DNA of 12,429 nucleotides. It comes from JBNKHH01 sp050290245. Lineage in GTDB: Bacteria; Pseudomonadota; Alphaproteobacteria; Rhodobacterales; Rhodobacteraceae. Within the stretch, counting starts at the first letter, position 1, and every line of letters begins with the position of its first letter. The translations under genes were made by a program, and so were the position numbers. The notes beneath the pieces are model-generated. The model had not been told where the DNA came from. It was given only the letters and a program-made list of their open reading frames with translations, and searched no databases. This document shows, in pieces, positions 1 through 6,244 of this stretch. Where the stretch lies: the NCBI GenBank assembly GCA_050290245.1, contig JBNKHH010000066.1, forward strand, positions 1 through 12,429, in the 5' to 3' direction.

Positions 1-1304
1 CCCGCCGCGATGGACAACCGACCATCGGAATGGTGTCGCTTGGCTGTCCCAAGGCCCTTGTCGACAGTGAACGCATCCTGACCCGGTTGCGCGCCGAGGG
101 ATATGCGATCAGCCCCGACTATTCGGGGGCCGACGCCGTGATCGTGAACACCTGCGGTTTTCTCGACAGCGCCAAGGCCGAAAGTCTGGACGCGATCGGC
201 GAGGCGCTCAGCGAGAATGGCAAGGTGATCGTCACCGGCTGCTTGGGCGCCGAGCCCGAATATATCACGGGCGCACACCCCAAGGTCCTAGCCGTGACCG
301 GGCCGCAGCAGTACGAAAGCGTGCTGGATGCCGTCCATGTTGCCGTTCCGCCAGCGCCCGACCCGTTCGTCGATCTCTTGCCCTCGGCGGGTGTCAAATT
401 GACCCCGCGCCATTACAGCTATCTGAAGATCTCGGAAGGCTGCAATCACGCTTGCAAGTTCTGTATCATCCCGGACATGCGCGGAAAACTGGTGTCGCGC
501 CCCGAGCGCGCGGTGCTGCGCGAAGCCGAAAAACTTGTCGAGGCCGGCGTGAAAGAGCTGTTGGTGATCAGCCAGGACACCTCGGCCTATGGCACCGACT
601 GGAAGGACCGTGACAGCAAGTTCCCCATTCTCGATCTGTCGCGGGCGCTCGGCGGACTGAACGCCTGGATCCGGCTGCACTATGTCTACCCCTACCCCCA
701 TGTGCGCGATCTGGTGCCGCTGATGGCCGAAGGGTTGGTCCTGCCTTACCTCGACGTGCCGTTCCAGCACGCCGATCCCAATGTCCTGCGCCGCATGGCG
801 CGCCCGGCAGCCGCAGAAAAGACACTCGACGAGATCACCGCCTGGCGCGCCGTCTGCCCCGAGATCACCCTGCGCTCGACCTTCATCGTCGGATACCCCG
901 GCGAGACGGAGGAGGAATTCCAGGTTCTGCTCGATTGGCTGGACGAGGCGCAACTCGACCGTGTCGGATGCTTTCAATACGAAAACGTGGCGGGCGCGCG
1001 TTCGAACGCCCTGCCCGACCATGTTCCGGCCGAGGTCAAAGAGGACCGCTGGCACCGCTTCATGGAAAAGGCGCAGGCCATTTCCGAGGCCAAGCTAGCC
1101 GCAAAGGTCGGCCAGCGCATGGACGTCATCGTCGACGACATCGACGCGGACGGGATTGCCACCTGCCGCACCAAGGGCGATGCGCCCGAGATCGACGGCA
1201 ACCTGTTCATCGATGAAGGCGCCAGCGATCTGAACCCCGGCGACATCGTCATGGTCGAAGTCGACGAAGCTGGCGACTATGACCTCTGGGGTCGGCGAGT
1301 ATGA
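1..1304 (+). CDS. rimO: Ribosomal protein S12 methylthiotransferase RimO, 5' end outside window
   Basis: Radical-SAM enzyme that adds a methylthio group to the conserved aspartate of ribosomal protein S12, in the cytoplasm. Numbering from the ATG at 30, the N-terminal cluster-binding domain shows the three expected cysteines (C6 in SLGCPK, C42 in NTCGF, C71 in TGCLG). The radical-SAM CxxxCxxC is C138, C142, C145 (SEGCNHACKFC), and a TRAM-like tail ends in DLWGRRV. The frame stays open upstream of ATG 30 to the window edge, encoding GQPTIG directly before MVSLGCPK. Related Roseobacter proteins have extra residues there, so the true start lies outside the window and ATG 30 is internal. The stop overlaps the next start by ATGA (1301-1304), implying translational coupling. 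The closest alternative is MiaB, but SLGCPKALVDSE and the IIPDMRG stretch fit RimO. Confidence 0.95.
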   Translation, partial: RRDGQPTIGMVSLGCPKALVDSERILTRLRAEGYAISPDYSGADAVIVNTCGFLDSAKAESLDAIGEALSENGKVIVTGCLGAEPEYITGAHPKVLAVTGPQQYESVLDAVHVAVPPAPDPFVDLLPSAGVKLTPRHYSYLKISEGCNHACKFCIIPDMRGKLVSRPERAVLREAEKLVEAGVKELLVISQDTSAYGTDWKDRDSKFPILDLSRALGGLNAWIRLHYVYPYPHVRDLVPLMAEGLVLPYLDVPFQHADPNVLRRMARPAAAEKTLDEITAWRAVCPEITLRSTFIVGYPGETEEEFQVLLDWLDEAQLDRVGCFQYENVAGARSNALPDHVPAEVKEDRWHRFMEKAQAISEAKLAAKVGQRMDVIVDDIDADGIATCRTKGDAPEIDGNLFIDEGASDLNPGDIVMVEVDEAGDYDLWGRRV

Positions 1305-1882
1305 CGCGCACAATCCGGCGCGCAACGATGTCGGACGTCCCGAACGCAATCACCCTTAGCCGCATCACGCAAAACGAACATGCCGACCGACTGCCGACAG
1401 AATTCAAGGCAGACGACTCTCCGCTGGCCGAGGCCGCCTATCCCCAGATCCTGACGGGGAAAACGCAAGGAGCAGTCTTCGTCGCGACCGAGGACGACAC
1501 CCTCGTCGGACATCTCGGCTATTACCTGCACGACTACCCTGCTCCCGGCGGCCGCCATCACAGGGCGGCGACCATTCTCGATCTCACAGTTGCGCCTGAC
1601 CGCCGTGGCACCGGAGTCGGGCGCGACCTCGCAAGCCGTGCGCTGCGCCAGATGAAAGACGACGGCGTGACGCGCGTCGATGCCCAGGTCTGGACGGGTA
1701 ATACAGCGTCGCAAGCCCTGTTCGAAAGCCTTGGCTTTCAGTCCGTCTTCAATGAATTTCGTCTGCATACGGCGCCCAGCAAAGCAGGTCGGCCGCAGGT
1801 TGCCAAACCTGGTTGGACGCGCACGACACTGTGGTTGGCCTTCGGGCTGGCGGCCCTGATCCTATTGTTTGCCTCCCGCTGA
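1301..1882 (+). CDS. GNAT-family N-acetyltransferase with C-terminal membrane anchor
   Basis: A 193-residue protein of the GNAT fold, which transfers acetyl from acetyl-CoA to an amine; the substrate cannot be told. Acetyl-CoA motif A is visible as VAPDRRGTGVGRDL (residues 97-110, with the RxxGxG phosphate loop), and motif B as NTASQALFESLGF (134-146). After the catalytic domain a basic stretch (about 161-174) is followed by a hydrophobic run, LWLAFGLAALILLFA (177-191), with the protein ending two residues later. This looks like a tail anchor, which is not a usual part of a GNAT enzyme. The ATG overlaps the rimO stop (ATGA), so the two are probably translated together. A ribosomal-protein acetyltransferase role is tempting from the neighbour, but nothing in the sequence proves it. 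Confidence 0.85.
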   Translation: MTRTIRRATMSDVPNAITLSRITQNEHADRLPTEFKADDSPLAEAAYPQILTGKTQGAVFVATEDDTLVGHLGYYLHDYPAPGGRHHRAATILDLTVAPDRRGTGVGRDLASRALRQMKDDGVTRVDAQVWTGNTASQALFESLGFQSVFNEFRLHTAPSKAGRPQVAKPGWTRTTLWLAFGLAALILLFASR

Positions 1883-1894
1883 CCGAATGGAGTA

Positions 1895-1909
1895 CTGTCG
1901 CCAAGACAG
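1895..1909. promoter_or_regulatory. Inverted repeat CTGTC-N5-GACAG before the GntR gene
   Basis: Perfect 5-bp arms at 1895-1899 and 1905-1909 lie 9 nt before the ATG of the GntR regulator. The right arm overlaps the ribosome binding site (AGGA, 1908-1911). It could be an autoregulatory operator or an RNA hairpin that hides the ribosome site. The arms are short, so chance is possible. Confidence 0.35.
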
Positions 1910-1918
1910 GATATACAG

Positions 1919-2686
1919 ATGCCATTCCAAAAGATTCATCCCGAGAAATTGTCCCAATCTGTCGTCCGTCAGATCGAACTCTTGATCCTGCGGGGGGTCT
2001 TGCGCCCTGGCGAGCGCCTGCCGTCCGAGCGCGAAATGTCCGAAAGGTTCGGCGTCTCTCGGCCTTCCCTTCGCGAAGCCATCGCGGACCTGCAAGAGGC
2101 GGGCCTCCTGGTGGCAAAAGCGAACGCCGGGGTATTCGTCGCCGAGGTTCTCGGCTCCAGCTTTTCGCCCGCCCTCGTCAAACTGTTCGGCACCCACGAC
2201 GAAGCCGTTTTCGACTACATCGATTTTCGCAGCGACCTCGAAGGTCTGGCCGCCGAACGCGCAGCCAGACTTGGCTCGGACACAGACCTGGCCGTCGTCG
2301 ATCACATCTTCCAGCGCATGGAAACAGCCCACCAGAAACGCAACCCTGCGGACGAAGCAGCGCTGGATGCGAATTTCCACCTCGCCATCATCGAAGCCAG
2401 CCACAACGTGGTCATGCTCCATATGATGCGCTCGATGTATGACCTCCTGCGCGAGGGCGTCTTCTATAATCGCCAGATCATGTTCCGCCAGCGCACCACG
2501 CGCATGACGCTTCTGGACCAGCACCGGGCTATCAACTCGGCGCTCCAGGCCCGCGACCCGGGCGGCGCCCGTTCAGCCGTTGAAGCGCACATGAATTTCG
2601 TCCGCCTGGCGCTGAGCGATCACCTGAGGGCCGAACGCAACGAACAGATAGCCCGACAGCGGCTGGAGCATGAAAGCAACCGCTAG
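1919..2686 (+). CDS. GntR family transcriptional regulator, FadR subfamily (FCD domain)
   Basis: A 255-residue DNA-binding regulator. Residues about 10-75 form the GntR winged helix, with the conserved PGERLPSEREMSERFGVSRPSLREAI stretch (from 30). Residues about 95-235 form the all-helical FCD ligand domain. The expected metal ligands are all present: D150 and H154 in DANFH, H202 in LLDQH, H224 in VEAH. Members of this group, such as PdhR and LldR, sense small organic acids, so a carboxylate-type effector is likely, but the ligand cannot be named. The start is supported by AGGA 7 nt upstream. The gene follows the GNAT gene by 36 nt and may be co-transcribed with it; an inverted repeat over the ribosome binding site hints at autoregulation. 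The target genes are not evident from the neighbours. Confidence 0.9.
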   Translation: MPFQKIHPEKLSQSVVRQIELLILRGVLRPGERLPSEREMSERFGVSRPSLREAIADLQEAGLLVAKANAGVFVAEVLGSSFSPALVKLFGTHDEAVFDYIDFRSDLEGLAAERAARLGSDTDLAVVDHIFQRMETAHQKRNPADEAALDANFHLAIIEASHNVVMLHMMRSMYDLLREGVFYNRQIMFRQRTTRMTLLDQHRAINSALQARDPGGARSAVEAHMNFVRLALSDHLRAERNEQIARQRLEHESNR

Positions 2687-2706
2687 AAAGTTGCGGCTAG
2701 TCCGAG

Positions 2707-2735
2707 CAAGCGCCCGACCGGATCAGCCGCGCTTG
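2707..2735. terminator. Candidate convergent stem-loop between GntR gene and pheA
   Basis: CAAGCGC (2707-2713) and GCGCTTG (2729-2735) are perfect 7-bp arms around a 15-nt spacer, at the junction where the GntR gene and pheA converge. The right arm runs into the last codons of pheA. No T-run follows on either strand, so it is a weak terminator candidate at best. Confidence 0.3.
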
Positions 2736-3553
2736 GTTGCCGCAGGATAAACACCGAGAATCTTCAGTTCGGTCGTGAAATATTCCAGTTCTTCCAGCGC
2801 CAGTTGCACCGACCGGTCATCGGGATGACCCTCGATGTCGGCATAGAACTGCGTCGCCGTGAACGACCCATCGACCATATAACTTTCCAGCTTGGTCATG
2901 TTCACACCGTTGGTGGCGAAACCGCCCATGGCCTTGTACAGCGCGGCGGGAATGTTGCGTACGTTGAAAACGAAGGTCGTGATCATCGTCTCACCGCGCC
3001 GCGTCAGGTCGGCTTCCGGTGCCATTACCAGGAACCGAGTGGTATTATGATCCTGATCCTCGATATGACGGGCCAGCACATCGAGACCATAAACCTCACC
3101 GGCCAGTTCAGAAGCCAGCGCCGCCACTTCGGGATTACCAGCCTCGGCGACATCACGGGCAGCGCGCGCATTGTCCGAGGACACGCGCCCGACGATGCCG
3201 TGTTCTTTCAAAAAACCTGCGCACTGGGGCAACAGCACCAGGTGGCTATAGGCCTCACGCACCTGCGACAGCTTTGTCCCCGGCACAGCAAGCAGGTTGA
3301 TGTGCACTCGCACGAAGGCTTCATCGACGATGTGCAGCCCACTTTCCGGCAAAAGACGGTGGATATCCGCGACCCGGCCATAGGTGGAATTTTCGACAGG
3401 CAGCATGGCCAGATCGGCCGCGCCGGATTTGACCGCGTCGATGACGTCTTCAAATGTGCGGCAGGGCAATACTTCGGATTCGGGCCGCGTTTCAACGCAG
3501 GCCTGGTGTGAATAGGCCCCCAGTTCTCCCTGAAATGCGATCCGTTCGGCCAT
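2723..3553 (-). CDS. pheA: Prephenate dehydratase with C-terminal ACT domain
   Basis: Converts prephenate to phenylpyruvate, the committed step to phenylalanine, in the cytoplasm. The 276-residue monofunctional form lacks a fused chorismate mutase. The catalytic domain starts RIAFQGELGAYSHQA (from 4) and contains LPVENSTYGRV (51-61) and the signature DHNTTRFLVM (168-177) with the essential threonine-arginine-phenylalanine. The ACT domain (about 190-270) has NIPAALYKAMGGFA and NMTKLESYM (218-226), where phenylalanine would bind for feedback inhibition. I chose the ATG at 3553 because GAGGA stands 4 nt before it. A TTG at 3574 in the same frame would add seven residues but has no convincing ribosome site. 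It diverges from the membrane cytochrome c gene across about 109 nt and converges on the GntR gene. Confidence 0.95.
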   Translation of the reverse strand: MAERIAFQGELGAYSHQACVETRPESEVLPCRTFEDVIDAVKSGAADLAMLPVENSTYGRVADIHRLLPESGLHIVDEAFVRVHINLLAVPGTKLSQVREAYSHLVLLPQCAGFLKEHGIVGRVSSDNARAARDVAEAGNPEVAALASELAGEVYGLDVLARHIEDQDHNTTRFLVMAPEADLTRRGETMITTFVFNVRNIPAALYKAMGGFATNGVNMTKLESYMVDGSFTATQFYADIEGHPDDRSVQLALEELEYFTTELKILGVYPAATKRG

Positions 3554-3557
3554 TTTT

Positions 3558-3562
3558 TCCTC
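3558..3562 (-). promoter_or_regulatory. Ribosome binding site fixing the pheA start
   Basis: On the minus strand GAGGA is followed by AAAA and then ATG (3553). This favours the ATG over the upstream in-frame TTG at 3574, which the motif would lie inside. Confidence 0.65.
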
Positions 3563-3598
3563 AAGATCCGTCAAAAGGTCGATTGGTCGCGCCTCTTA

Positions 3599-3620
3599 TC
3601 CCTTGAAGCTTGGCAAGGGA
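3599..3620. promoter_or_regulatory. Inverted repeat TCCCTTG-N8-CAAGGGA in the pheA/cycM divergent region
   Basis: Perfect 7-bp arms at 3599-3605 and 3614-3620 around an 8-nt centre that contains AAGCTT. It sits midway between the two divergent start codons, a usual place for an operator or for overlapping promoters. The regulator is unknown. Confidence 0.45.
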
Positions 3621-3630
3621 AGCGGATAAA
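3603..3630 (+). promoter_or_regulatory. Candidate sigma-70-like promoter for the cytochrome c gene
   Basis: TTGAAG (3603-3608), a 16-nt spacer and GATAAA (3625-3630), about 33 nt before the cytochrome ATG. Both boxes are partial consensus matches. The -35 box falls in the left arm and centre of the inverted repeat at 3599-3620, so a bound protein could block it. Confidence 0.3.
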
Positions 3631-3662
3631 AGCCGCCAAGACCTGATCAAACGGGACGCGAC

Positions 3663-4184
3663 ATGTTCGACACAATGACGATGACAAAAATCCTGGGCGG
3701 CCTTTGCGGGGCCTTCCTGGTCTTTTTGCTTGGTGGCTTCTTCAGCGACTTCATTTACCACGAAGCTACGAGCCACGGCGATGAGCACCATCAAGCCTAT
3801 ACAATTGATACGGGCGACGATGGCCATGGCGAAACCGAAGTAGTAGCCGAAGTGCCGTTCGCGGAAATCTACGCATCGGCGGACGCGAGCGCGGGCGAGA
3901 AAGTGTTCCGTCAGTGCAAGGCCTGCCACAGCACCGAAGCCGGCAAAAACGGCACCGGACCTTCGCTTTATGGTGTTGTCGGTCGCGCAGTCGATTCGGT
4001 GGACGGCTATGGATACTCTGGCGCTCTGGAGGCTGTGGCCACCGAATGGACTCCAGAGGACCTGAACAAATTCATCACCAGTCCCAAGGATTTCGCCCCC
4101 GGCACCAAGATGACCTACAAGGGTCTGAAGGACGCCGAGGACCGCGCGAACCTGATTGCCTGGCTGGACAGCCTCGACAACTGA
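3663..4184 (+). CDS. cycM: Membrane-anchored monoheme cytochrome c (CycM / cyt cy type)
   Basis: A 173-residue electron carrier tethered to the inner membrane, heme domain in the periplasm. Residues about 9-31 are an uncleaved signal-anchor (ILGGLCGAFLVFLLGGFF). A His/Asp/Glu-rich flexible linker spans about 35-70. The class I cytochrome c domain follows, with heme motif CKACH (85-89) and axial methionine M150 in PGTKMTY. Family members (Rhodobacter cyt cy, Paracoccus c552) shuttle electrons from the bc1 complex to cytochrome oxidase or the photosynthetic reaction centre. The neighbouring pheA fits arrangements I recall for this cytochrome in relatives. The ribosome site is weak (GGGAC, 3653-3657). 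A strong terminator follows the stop, so it is probably monocistronic. A soluble c2-type is unlikely because of the anchor and linker. Confidence 0.93.
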   Translation: MFDTMTMTKILGGLCGAFLVFLLGGFFSDFIYHEATSHGDEHHQAYTIDTGDDGHGETEVVAEVPFAEIYASADASAGEKVFRQCKACHSTEAGKNGTGPSLYGVVGRAVDSVDGYGYSGALEAVATEWTPEDLNKFITSPKDFAPGTKMTYKGLKDAEDRANLIAWLDSLDN

Positions 4185-4208
4185 GGCATTCGGAATACCA
4201 ACCAATTC

Positions 4209-4238
4209 AAGGCCGGGCCGTTGCGCCCGGCCTTTTCT
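4209..4238 (+). terminator. Rho-independent terminator after the cytochrome c gene
   Basis: A 10-bp stem (AAGGCCGGGC at 4209-4218 pairing with GCCCGGCCTT at 4225-4234) with a 6-nt loop, continuing into TTTT (4233-4236). It lies 25 nt after the cytochrome stop codon and separates that gene from the yej operon. Confidence 0.9.
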
Positions 4239-4277
4239 GTTCGCGCGGCAAAATCACCATTTGTTCAACGATTCGTG

Positions 4278-4312
4278 GTTGTACGGTCGACATCTGGGAA
4301 ATTAGGTACAAC
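4278..4312. promoter_or_regulatory. Inverted repeat GTTGTAC-N21-GTACAAC upstream of yejA
   Basis: Perfect 7-bp arms at 4278-4284 and 4306-4312, ending 47 nt before the yejA ATG and after the cytochrome terminator, so in the likely promoter region of the yej operon. The centres of the arms are 28 nt apart. An AT-rich stretch with TAGATA (4315-4320) follows and may be a -10 box, although no good -35 is seen at the right distance. The sequence suggests two half-sites for a dimeric or tetrameric regulator; none is identified. Confidence 0.45.
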
Positions 4313-4359
4313 TTTAGATAAAACAATGTAGGCCAGGTTCTGAGAACGGAGATGCTGAC

Positions 4360-6231
4360 ATGACCCAACCGATTTTTTCCGTACTGTCTTCTGGGTTGGT
4401 GCTCGGTGTTGCGGCGGCGGCTGGTTTGCCCTCCACTGCCTTTGCCGAGAGCCACGAAAATATCACCATCAGTCATGCCGTCGCGAATTTCGGCACCCCC
4501 AAATACGCCGCTGACTTCAAGCATCTCGATTATGTAAACCCCGACGCCCCCAAGGGCGGAGAGTTTTCCACCTGGAGCCAAGGCAATTTCGACAGCTTCA
4601 ACCCCTGGACCCGCAAGGGCGTCGCCGCCTTCCCCTATGGCGACACGGAATCCATCCTGACAGCGACAGCCGACGAGATTTACGCTACCTACTGCTACAT
4701 GTGCACCACAATGGAGTATCCCGACTCCAAGGATTGGGTGATCTTCAACCTGCGCAACGACGTGACATTCTCAGACGGCACCGGGGTCACCGCAGAAGAC
4801 GCGAAATTTACCTTCGACTACTTCATGGAGCAGGGCCTGCCCGAGTTTGTCGCGCGCGTTTCGGCCTATGTCGAAACGGTCGAGGTTCTGGACACCTATC
4901 GCATCAAGTACACATTCAGCCCGGATGCCCCGCGGCGCGAAGTCATCACCTTCGCCGGTGGTCTTCCGATCCTGTCGCGGACGCAGATCGAATCCGAAGG
5001 CAAAAACCTCCAGGAACCCACGCTTGAGCCTTTCATGGGCACTGGCCCCTATATCATTCAAAGCTTCGACCCCGGTCGGCAGATCATCTATGGCCGCAAC
5101 CCGAACTGGTGGGCGGCGGAAAATCCGTTCAACGTCGGACGGTACAATTTCGACACCATCCGGATCGAATATTTTGCCGACAGCACCGCTGCACTCGAAG
5201 CGTTCAAGTCGGGCATCTTCCTGTTCAAAAGCGAGAGTTCGTCCAAGGACTGGGCAACCGCCTATGATTTCCCGAAATTCGAGAACGGCACGGTAATCAA
5301 AGAAGAAATTCCCGACGGCTCCATCGGATCGGCGCAGGCCTGGGCCTTTAACCTCCGCCGCGAGACATGGCAGGACCCAAAGGTCCGCGAAGCCGTGCGG
5401 CTGATGTTCAATTTCGAATGGTCCAACGAAACACTGTTCTACGATCTGTACGAGCGCGTGAACTCGTTTTGGGAAAACTCAGACTTGGAAGCGACCGGAA
5501 CGCCCTCTGCCGGCGAGGTTGCAATCCTGGAACCGCTGGTTGCCGAGGATCTGTTGCCAGAATCCATCCTGACCGACGAGGTGGTCATGTCGCCGACCAG
5601 CGGCGCAAAGAACTTCGACCGCAAGAACCTGCGCAAGGCCTCGGCACTTCTCAGCGAGGCGGGCTGGGAAATCGGTGACGATGGCAAGCGCCGCAAGGAT
5701 GGGAAACTCCTGACTCTCGACGTCCTCAGTTTTTCGCCCGCCTTTGACCGGATCATCAACCCCTACGTCGAAAACCTGCAACGCCTCGGTGTCGAGGCCA
5801 AGCTCGACCGCGTCGACATCGCTCAGTACCAGGAGCGGCGGCGCAGCGGGGACTGGGACCTTGTGAACCACACCTATTCCATGAGTTTCGAGCCAGGGGA
5901 CGCGTTGAAACAATGGTTCGGCTCGATCACGGCGGAGGACAGTTCGCGCAATCTCATGTATCTCAAGGACCCGGCGGTAGATCGGCTGATCGACGTGGTC
6001 GTGGCCGCCAAGACCTTGGATGAGCTGACAACCGCAACCCATGCGCTGGACCGGGTTCTAAGGGCCTATGGCTTTTGGGTGCCCCAGTGGTTCAAGGACG
6101 TTCACACGGTCGCATATTACGATCTTTATCGGCATCCCGATCCCCTGCCCCCTTATTCACCGGGGTTCCAGGACCTCTGGTGGACCGATGCAGACGCCGC
6201 TGCCCGCCTCAAGGCGGCGGGTGCCTACTGA
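4360..6231 (+). CDS. yejA: Periplasmic peptide-binding protein of a YejABEF-type ABC importer
   Basis: The substrate-binding protein (623 residues; the E. coli protein is close to 600) of an oligopeptide importer. A signal peptide spans residues 1-29 with cleavage expected after AFA, giving a mature start of ESHEN. The SBP_bac_5 fold is recognisable from YVNPDAPKGGEFS, then FNLRNDVTFSDGTGVTAEDAKF and the GTGPYII stretch, typical of YejA and related dipeptide/microcin C binding proteins. The mature protein has a CYMC pair (C112, C115) that could form a disulfide in the periplasm. The start is supported by GGAG 8 nt upstream. It is the first gene of yejABEF and probably sets the specificity. 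Relatives import microcin C and other peptides. An alternative reading as a general oligopeptide OppA is less likely given the partners. Confidence 0.92.
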   Translation: MTQPIFSVLSSGLVLGVAAAAGLPSTAFAESHENITISHAVANFGTPKYAADFKHLDYVNPDAPKGGEFSTWSQGNFDSFNPWTRKGVAAFPYGDTESILTATADEIYATYCYMCTTMEYPDSKDWVIFNLRNDVTFSDGTGVTAEDAKFTFDYFMEQGLPEFVARVSAYVETVEVLDTYRIKYTFSPDAPRREVITFAGGLPILSRTQIESEGKNLQEPTLEPFMGTGPYIIQSFDPGRQIIYGRNPNWWAAENPFNVGRYNFDTIRIEYFADSTAALEAFKSGIFLFKSESSSKDWATAYDFPKFENGTVIKEEIPDGSIGSAQAWAFNLRRETWQDPKVREAVRLMFNFEWSNETLFYDLYERVNSFWENSDLEATGTPSAGEVAILEPLVAEDLLPESILTDEVVMSPTSGAKNFDRKNLRKASALLSEAGWEIGDDGKRRKDGKLLTLDVLSFSPAFDRIINPYVENLQRLGVEAKLDRVDIAQYQERRRSGDWDLVNHTYSMSFEPGDALKQWFGSITAEDSSRNLMYLKDPAVDRLIDVVVAAKTLDELTTATHALDRVLRAYGFWVPQWFKDVHTVAYYDLYRHPDPLPPYSPGFQDLWWTDADAAARLKAAGAY

Positions 6232-6232
6232 G

Positions 6233-6244
6233 ATGTTTTTCTGA
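6233..6244 (+). other. Four-codon ATG-TTT-TTC-TGA directly before the yejB start
   Basis: The 13-nt yejA-yejB gap holds a complete start-to-stop unit (Met-Phe-Phe-stop) whose TGA (6242-6244) abuts the yejB ATG (6245). No ribosome binding site stands at normal distance before yejB. It may help ribosomes reinitiate, or be chance. Confidence 0.25.

Noticed and set aside
30..32. ATG at 30 as the rimO start
   Set aside because: The frame is open upstream to the window edge and encodes residues (GQPTIG) that precede SLGCPK in related proteins; no ribosome site stands before ATG 30.
288..1055. Long minus-strand frame of 255 codons
   Set aside because: Fully antisense to rimO; the peptide has no recognisable domain and rimO has clear family motifs. 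High GC commonly creates such frames.
2804..3511. Plus-strand frame of 235 codons
   Set aside because: Antisense to pheA, which has complete catalytic and ACT motifs.
3561..4205. Minus-strand frame of 214 codons
   Set aside because: Antisense to the cytochrome c gene with its intact heme motif.
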